Source: JAJVID01 sp035275805 (GTDB lineage: Bacteria > Acidobacteriota > Blastocatellia > RBC074). From it: a DNA stretch of 17,218 nt. The translations under genes were made by a program, and so were the position numbers. Positions 12,962-17,218 of the stretch are shown here, one piece after another. The stretch is from NCBI GenBank assembly GCA_035275805.1, contig DATEMG010000311.1:1-17218 (forward strand). The letters are read 5' to 3'. A model generated the notes under the pieces. It searched no databases and was not told where the DNA came from. It saw only the letters and a program-made list of their open reading frames with translations. Position 1 is the first letter of the stretch, and each line of letters starts with the position of its first letter.

Positions 12962-13633
12962 ATGACATCCCCGAAGCGGCCTTTCGACATTGACGAGGTC
13001 ATTCGCCGCGTCCGGGCGGCGGTCCGCCCCTTCGCCAAGGCCGCGATGTTCGAACTGGCCGACGAAGGCTTCAGTTCCCCGTTCGAGCAACTTGTGGCCT
13101 GCATCATCTCGATCCGCACGCGCGACGAAGTGACCATCCCGACTGCGCGAAGACTTTTCTCGCGGGCGCGCACGCCGCTCGAAGTCAGCCGGATCACGTC
13201 TCGTGAAATCGATCAGTTGATCCGCGCCTGCGCATTTCACGAACGCAAAGCGCAACAGATCCTACGGATCGCGCGACGCGTCGTCGATGAATATGAAGGC
13301 GCGCTGCCATGCGAGGCCGAGGCGCTGCTCTCGTTCGAAGGCGTCGGGCCGAAATGCGCCAACCTGGCGCTGGGAATCGCCTGCGACCAGCCCCGCATCG
13401 GCGTCGATATACACGTTCATCGCGTTACCAACCGCTGGGGGTACGTCAACGCGCGAACGCCCGAGCGGACCTCCGTCGCGCTCGAAGGCAAGCTCCCGCG
13501 CCGTTACTGGGTCGAGATCAACCGCCTGCTCGTCCCGTTCGGCAAACATATCTGCACGGGCGCGCTGCCGCGATGCTCGGAATGCCCCGTGCTCGAATTC
13601 TGCCGGCAGATCGGCGTTGAAAAGCATCGCTAA
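12962..13633 (+). CDS. nth: Endonuclease III-like DNA glycosylase/AP lyase
   Basis: This 223-aa protein starts at ATG 12962 with GAAGGAAG about ten bases upstream. An earlier in-frame start at 12893 would add an Arg/Pro-rich stretch not typical of the family. Helix-hairpin-helix 'FEGVGPKCANLAL' carries the catalytic Lys131, and 'GVDIHVHRVTNR' carries the catalytic Asp149. The C-terminal 4Fe-4S ligands C198, C205, C208 and C214 have the C-x6-C-x2-C-x5-C spacing. 'GPKC' replaces the common 'GRKT', a mild variation. It excises oxidised pyrimidines and nicks the abasic site. It follows the uracil-DNA glycosylase by 112 bases on the same strand, forming a base-excision repair pair. Confidence 0.92.
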   Translation: MTSPKRPFDIDEVIRRVRAAVRPFAKAAMFELADEGFSSPFEQLVACIISIRTRDEVTIPTARRLFSRARTPLEVSRITSREIDQLIRACAFHERKAQQILRIARRVVDEYEGALPCEAEALLSFEGVGPKCANLALGIACDQPRIGVDIHVHRVTNRWGYVNARTPERTSVALEGKLPRRYWVEINRLLVPFGKHICTGALPRCSECPVLEFCRQIGVEKHR

Positions 13634-13649
13634 TAATGAAAAGCGCGGC

Positions 13650-13733
13650 TCGTAGTCCCGCCTTTAGGCGGAAGCGTCAGATGCAGATCCATTCCGTGAT
13701 GCCAAACCATTCCGCCTAAAGGCGGGACTACGA
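13650..13733. repeat. Inverted repeat, 'TTTAGGCGG' family, full copy 2
   Basis: The arms 13650-13672 and 13711-13733 are perfectly complementary over 23 bp around a 38-base spacer. The right end is followed by ACTGATTTTCCGAGGAG, and that GAGGAG is the apparent ribosome-binding site of the nitroreductase gene. Confidence 0.92.
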
Positions 13734-13754
13734 ACTGATTTTCCGAGGAGAATC

Positions 13755-14462
13755 ATGCAACAGAGATTGATGAGCGAAAAACCGTCGATTTTTCCGGCTA
13801 CGCAGCCCGACGGCTCGCCGCTCAAGCCGATAACGCAGGTCCTGCTGGACCGCCGAGCGACCATGCGCTTCAAGCCGGACGAACCTGTGCCCGATGAATT
13901 TCTCGACGCCATCTTGAGCTTCGGCGCGCAGGCCCCTTCGGGCTATAACCTGCAGCCGTGGCGATTCATCGTCGTGCGGGACGAAGAGAACCGGCGGCGG
14001 CTAAGGCGGGCGGCCATGAATCAAGCGAAGGTGGCTGAAGCGCCAGTGGTGATAATCGCCGTCGGCGTTAAATCGGATCTGGAGCAGCGCGCGGATCAGG
14101 CCCTGCGCGAAGGCGCGCGGCGCGGCGTGGGCAAATTTGAAGAGGTGGAAAGAGCCAGGCAAGGCGCGATGAAATTCCTCTCGACCATCCCGCTCGACCT
14201 CTGGCTCAACCGCCATACGATGATCGCCGTGACGACGATGATGCTAGTGGCCGAAAGCTACGGCTTCGATACCGCGCCTATGGAGGGATTCGATCCCGAG
14301 GCGGTCAAGCTTGAGTTCGGCATCCCTGCGGAAGATGAGGTCGTCGCGCTACTCGCCATCGGACGCGCGGAAAAACCTGAGAAAGAGTATCCGGGACGCT
14401 TTCCGATCGAACAAATCGTTTTCAGCGAGCGATACGGCGACGCCTGGCGGAGAGGGCGATAG
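13755..14462 (+). CDS. Nitroreductase family FMN protein
   Basis: This 235-aa protein starts at ATG 13755 with GAGGAG 4 bases upstream. 'LLDRRATMRFKPDEPVP' (about 30-46) has the Arg residues that bind the FMN phosphate, and 'GAQAPSGYNLQPWRFIVV' (57-74) is the family's signature flavin-binding loop. 'APVVIIAVG' and the C-terminal 'VVALLAIGRAEKPEK' complete the fold. Such enzymes use NAD(P)H to reduce nitro-compounds, quinones or similar acceptors; the substrate is not predictable. Its leader and ribosome-binding site derive from the end of a TTTAGGCGG repeat, and the DUF1772-like gene follows after 15 bases, so they are probably co-transcribed. Confidence 0.92.
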   Translation: MQQRLMSEKPSIFPATQPDGSPLKPITQVLLDRRATMRFKPDEPVPDEFLDAILSFGAQAPSGYNLQPWRFIVVRDEENRRRLRRAAMNQAKVAEAPVVIIAVGVKSDLEQRADQALREGARRGVGKFEEVERARQGAMKFLSTIPLDLWLNRHTMIAVTTMMLVAESYGFDTAPMEGFDPEAVKLEFGIPAEDEVVALLAIGRAEKPEKEYPGRFPIEQIVFSERYGDAWRRGR

Positions 14463-14477
14463 GTTTGCTGGCTGTAT

Positions 14478-15026
14478 ATGTTCTTAAGAATCTGGCGCTT
14501 CATCACGATCACTTTAACTGCGCTGCTTATGGGCGCGACGTTTTGCCATGTGCTGGAGTGGCCCGCCAAAATGCGCTATCCCGCCGATCTTTATCTGACT
14601 CTTCATCGCACGCTCTACGTGGCCTTCGGCCCGCCCAACATCGGCGCGTTTATCGAAATCGGCGCGATATTCGCAGCCGTCGCGCTGGCGTTTCTGATTC
14701 GCAAACGACGTCCCGCCTTCTGGCTGACGCTCGCCGGCGCAGCGTTTCTACTGGCGGGACTGGTGGTCTATTTCATATTTGTCGAACCCGCCAATGTGGC
14801 GATGAGGGCCATGTCGCTCGATGCGCCGCCGGCGGGCTGGACTCAGTGGCGCGATCAGTGGGAATACGGCCACATCGCGCACTTCATTTTTCATCTGTTG
14901 GGCTTTTCCGCGCTGGCCCTCTCGATGATTTTTGAAATCTCAGCCGCGCCTGTGACCAGATGGCCGGCGTCAGCGCCGCGCAAACTCCGCGGGCCGCTCG
15001 GTCCATACTGGCGACCAGAAAGATAA
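14478..15026 (+). CDS. DUF1772-like four-helix membrane protein
   Basis: This 182-aa protein starts at ATG 14478 with no strong ribosome-binding site, 15 bases after the nitroreductase stop. Hydrophobic segments lie at about 5-24, 55-74, 80-103 and 132-153. A conserved-looking 'EPANVAMRAM' after helix 3 and 'WTQWRDQWEYGHIAHFIFHL' before helix 4 match the pattern of DUF1772 (anthrone-oxygenase-like) membrane proteins. Function is unknown for bacterial members. Proximity to a flavin reductase hints at redox chemistry on a small molecule, but only by context. The C-terminus is basic and Pro-rich. Confidence 0.82.
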   Translation: MFLRIWRFITITLTALLMGATFCHVLEWPAKMRYPADLYLTLHRTLYVAFGPPNIGAFIEIGAIFAAVALAFLIRKRRPAFWLTLAGAAFLLAGLVVYFIFVEPANVAMRAMSLDAPPAGWTQWRDQWEYGHIAHFIFHLLGFSALALSMIFEISAAPVTRWPASAPRKLRGPLGPYWRPER

Positions 15027-15048
15027 AGCGTGGCGCGCGCCTTCCTTC

Positions 15049-15136
15049 GCGTCCTTTGCGACTTTGCGACGTTGCGAGAACCATCGCCCGAACTAGGAAG
15101 CCAATCTAGCGCAAGACGCAAAGGCGCAAAGGCGCC
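15049..15136. repeat. Imperfect inverted repeat, 'CGCAAAGGCGCAAAG' family, copy 1
   Basis: The left arm 15049-15076 has CTTTGCG units and the right arm 15109-15136 has CGCAAAGGCGCAAAGGCGCC. They pair imperfectly but over most of their length. It separates the convergent DUF1772-like and membrane-protein genes. Confidence 0.75.
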
Positions 15137-15209
15137 GCCAGTTATTTCTCAACTACCATAAACGCCGGGTTAACCTGGGTCAGGATCCTGGACGTGGGTT
15201 CGGGCGGGT

Positions 15210-15770
15210 TCATCGCCTTCGGCGTGACAATTTGAGCGCGGCTTCCCAACGGCTCCGCCAGAGGGTCCGTCGTTTGCTGATGTATCCAGCCATTGCGGCG
15301 CGCAATCGCATACGCAGCCGCCACGCGGCTTTATAAAACCTGGTAGATTTGATCGCCTCATGGACTCGGGTTTTGAAAGCCAGGAACCGCGCATGCAGAA
15401 ACGCGAACCAACCGATCCGCAGTAGATTCGGATGGGTCAGCGCATAGATGCGCGCGACCAGCGCCGTTCCGGCGATCTTTGCCCCGACGGCCGTCATCAC
15501 CCCTAACGTCGGCTGACCGTGGGCGATGAAATAGAGCGCGGCCAGTTTAACGGGAATGAGCATTAACGACGGCGCGCCGAACATCGCGAGCGCTGCGTAA
15601 GGCGGCAGCCCGGCGATGAGCGATTCGATCTGACGAAAAAGCGGCAACCGGCCAACAGCCGCGGCGATGCGCTGAAGGTCGTCCCATAGCCATTCTTCAA
15701 ACAGGACGACTATCGCCGCTATAAGGACTAACGGCGCGGCCAGCAATCGTTTCAATCGCTTCTTCATCAT
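15210..15770 (-). CDS. Conserved uncharacterised membrane protein
   Basis: This 186-aa protein starts at ATG (complement of 15768-15770); a second ATG follows directly. Neither has a clear ribosome-binding site, and an upstream extension would run into a repeat. It has helices at about 8-25 ('LAAPLVLIAAIVVLFEEWLW'), 55-80 ('YAALAMFGAPSLMLIPVKLA') and 85-113 ('GQPTLGVMTAVGAKIAGTAL'), then an Arg/Lys-rich cytoplasmic tail of about 75 residues. The 'FEEWLWD' and 'LPPYAALAMF' patterns belong to a conserved but unnamed family found in many Proteobacteria and others. I can assign no role from this context. Confidence 0.8.
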   Translation of the reverse strand: MMKKRLKRLLAAPLVLIAAIVVLFEEWLWDDLQRIAAAVGRLPLFRQIESLIAGLPPYAALAMFGAPSLMLIPVKLAALYFIAHGQPTLGVMTAVGAKIAGTALVARIYALTHPNLLRIGWFAFLHARFLAFKTRVHEAIKSTRFYKAAWRLRMRLRAAMAGYISKRRTLWRSRWEAALKLSRRRR

Positions 15771-15783
15771 AAACGCCAATACG

Positions 15784-15879
15784 ATGGAACGCGGATGACA
15801 AGAATGCAACGGATTACCGCAGATCCCCTCTGGTTCTTATCCGCGATGATCCATTCTACCAGAGCCATCCGCGTTCCAT
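15784..15879. repeat. Inverted repeat, 'GAACGCGGAT' family, copy 2
   Basis: The arms 15784-15797 and 15866-15879 are perfectly complementary over 14 bp around a 68-base spacer. The left side continues ACAAGAATG. The arm core matches the repeat at 4842-4916. Confidence 0.87.
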
Positions 15880-15885
15880 TATCCC

Positions 15886-15970
15886 TTACGCCGATATAAA
15901 ACCCGCATAGAAAATCAGCTTGGCGACAAAGATCAAAATGATCAGTCCGAGCAGGATTCGGGGGGCGCAT
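15886..15970 (-). pseudogene. Possible frameshifted 27-aa membrane peptide
   Basis: On the minus strand an ATG (complement of 15968-15970) follows AGGATGAGGA by five bases. Removing one base from the C6 run (G6 on plus, 15960-15965) would give a peptide of 27 codons, 'MRPRILLGLIILIFVAKLIF' plus seven residues. This is a single membrane helix ending at TAA 15886-15888. As sequenced the frame is broken. It may be a decayed or mis-sequenced small gene, or chance. The family is not recognised. Confidence 0.25.
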
Positions 15971-16448
15971 GATTCATCCTCATCCTTTTCGGTCGGACCT
16001 CAGACGGTAGAGGTGAAGAGATCGACCGATACCTCTCCCGAGAGTCATAAAAAAAATATCCCCACCAAAAAAAACAGCGACATATTTCGGCATTTTTTCG
16101 GAGTAGTAGTTGAAAGCGCATTTGCGCCTTTGCGCGAGATGATCTTTCGCAAAGGCGCAAAAGAAGATAGACAAAGTCCAGCTAAGATTAGAGGTATGAG
16201 CATGCCCCCAAAGAGCGAATTCCGTGAGGATTCCCAAAGAGCCCCAAATCCGGAGCCGCAAAAATGAAAATGTCCAGTCGAACTAAATGATCAACCTGCT
16301 TTGAAGAAAAACACAGGCGGATTCTGGGCATCAGCTACCTCTTCCCTGGCCTTGCGCATTCTGATTGCGCCTTAGAGTTGCGTGCGCCGCCGCTAGACGC
16401 CGCGTCTGGAGTGTATCGACCACTAGCCACATTGAACTGGGGGAATCC
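15971..16448. other. Gene-poor region upstream of second sigma factor
   Basis: This region holds A-rich sequence around 16048-16075, the CGCAAAG repeat (16121-16161) and no convincing gene. A frame at 15920-16267 is open but has a TTG start, no ribosome-binding site, low-complexity composition and a repeat in the middle. The GC content is lower than in the rest of the window. Confidence 0.5.
16121..16161. repeat. Inverted repeat, 'CGCAAAGGCGCAAA' family, copy 2
   Basis: TTTGCGCCTTTGCGC (16121-16135) pairs with TCGCAAAGGCGCAAA (16147-16161) at 14 of 15 positions. The core is the same as in the repeat at 15109-15136. Confidence 0.8.
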
Positions 16449-16994
16449 GTGTCTTTGCGAGACTTCAATCCAACTGCGCCCATTGAATTGGAGCAGCTTT
16501 TAGCAGACGTGTATGAAGCCGTGCGATGGGCCTGTCTACGATACAGGGGGCAAATCCGCCGGGACGAATTTGATGACTTCTCACAACAGATCACTCTCAA
16601 GCTGATCGAGGATGACTGCCGCCGACTCCGATTATTCAACTACGACTTTTCATTCAAGACCTGGCTCCAAGCTGTCGCGACTCACCACGTTCACAAGTCT
16701 CTCTGCCGGCGGAAGCTGGCTGAAAGCCCTGATGATGTTGACCAAGGAATGTTGATCTATTCACCTCCGCAGGATCGAGAGATTTATGCCACGGAAAAGC
16801 GAGAGCTACTGTTCCTGGCGCTCTGCAAGCTGAGCGAGCAAGAAAGGCTGCTCTACCAGCTCTGGTTTGTATCTGAGCTTGCCCCTGTCAAGATAGCCGA
16901 CATCTTCGGTACCGAAGTCAGGATCATCTACAAACGCAAGCAAACGCTTGTTCTCAAACTCACAAGGCTCGTACAAACAATTCAGAGACGTTGA
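16449..16994 (+). CDS. Divergent sigma-70 family (ECF-like) sigma factor
   Basis: This protein is 181 aa if started at GTG 16449, preceded closely by GGGGGAA; TTG 16455 is an alternative. No ATG is available before region 2. Region 2 is at about 16-88 ('VYEAVRWACLRYRG', 'DEFDDFSQQITLKLIEDD', 'FSFKTWLQAVATHHVHK'), where the Trp-Leu-x-x-Val-Ala motif contacts the -10 element. Region 4 is at about 125-175 ('LSEQERLLYQLWFVSE', 'KIADIFGTEVRIIYKRK'). The helix-turn-helix is recognisable but diverged. It lacks an adjacent anti-sigma gene in the window, though the right edge is near. It is more AT-rich than the genes to its left, which could mean transfer or a less expressed locus. Confidence 0.87.
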   Translation: MSLRDFNPTAPIELEQLLADVYEAVRWACLRYRGQIRRDEFDDFSQQITLKLIEDDCRRLRLFNYDFSFKTWLQAVATHHVHKSLCRRKLAESPDDVDQGMLIYSPPQDREIYATEKRELLFLALCKLSEQERLLYQLWFVSELAPVKIADIFGTEVRIIYKRKQTLVLKLTRLVQTIQRR

Positions 16995-17047
16995 AGAAAA
17001 AATATCGCTGGCCAAGGTAAATTTGCCCGCGAGAGGCCTATATATTC

Positions 17048-17131
17048 ATGAAACGTCAAGTAGCAATTTTGGAGTCAGATTGCTCTTCTGTCACCGCAAT
17101 GATGGTAGCGGCTGTTGCCTCTCATCGTTAG
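17048..17131 (+). CDS. Possible 27-aa peptide after sigma factor
   Basis: ATG 17048 lies 53 bases after the sigma stop and opens a 27-codon frame ('MKRQVAILESDCSSVTAMMV' plus seven residues) ending at TAG 17129-17131. A GAGAGG is 12 bases upstream, rather far. It has a basic start and a hydrophobic second half, but there is no known family and chance is possible. The remaining bases to 17218 hold only another very short frame at 17174. Confidence 0.2.
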   Translation: MKRQVAILESDCSSVTAMMVAAVASHR

Positions 17132-17218
17132 TGATAGTAGTTGCCGCAAGGTATGCCACATAAGAGGAAGTGTATGTTCTCAACAATGATTTTGAGAATC
17201 TGGTTTGGGATTTAGTCA

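Noticed and set aside
15920..16267. A 115-codon open frame
   Set aside because: It has a TTG start without ribosome-binding site, low-complexity composition and the CGCAAAG repeat in its middle.

Overview
The window is a 17.2 kb stretch of GC-rich bacterial chromosome with dense genes separated by many intergenic inverted repeats. The gene set and the repeats suggest a soil-type member of the Acidobacteriota (perhaps Blastocatellia-like). That assignment is inferred from style and gene families; there is no rRNA or other phylogenetic marker. The gene set includes a TIGR02999-like ECF sigma factor, a bacterial caspase-like protease, DUF2171, an lmo0937/DUF5670-like peptide, a BON protein, CBS and SRPBCC proteins, a family 4 uracil-DNA glycosylase and Nth. 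No tRNA, rRNA, CRISPR array or intact transposase gene was seen.

Left part (2-4065, plus strand): a partial, unrecognised protein entering from the left edge, an exported M23 (LytM) peptidase 15 bases after it, and, beyond a large inverted repeat, a secreted caspase-like (C14) protease with a C-terminal carboxypeptidase-regulatory-like domain. An ECF sigma factor follows on the minus strand (4200-4763).

Central part (5351-12271): what looks like a stress or envelope-maintenance neighbourhood. It holds a CBS-pair protein, a membrane-anchored SRPBCC protein, a ROK-type glucokinase, a frameshifted small gene, a heme oxygenase, a 49-aa membrane peptide too short for routine gene calling, a basic 'plasmid stabilization'-like protein with a histone-like tail, a DUF2171 protein and a BON-domain protein. 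Two kinds of regulatory signal tie this region together. The CBS and BON genes share a 36-bp upstream sequence made of two identical 11-bp boxes exactly 14 bp apart, and their products share a 24-25-residue module around RGFF-RAGDE-RSW. The heme oxygenase, the 49-aa peptide and the basic protein each have a GG-N10-GC sequence resembling a sigma-54 -24/-12 promoter. These observations suggest a regulon run by alternative sigma factors, and they are the most interesting part of the window.

Right part (12274-17218): a family 4 uracil-DNA glycosylase 2 bases after the BON gene (TTG start), endonuclease III, a nitroreductase, a DUF1772-like membrane protein, a conserved membrane protein on the minus strand, a repeat-rich gene-poor stretch (15771-16448), and a second, divergent sigma-70-family factor. 

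The gaps are filled with at least six inverted-repeat families. One element (8357-8489) has 17-bp terminal repeats and a 5-bp target duplication, as expected of a MITE.
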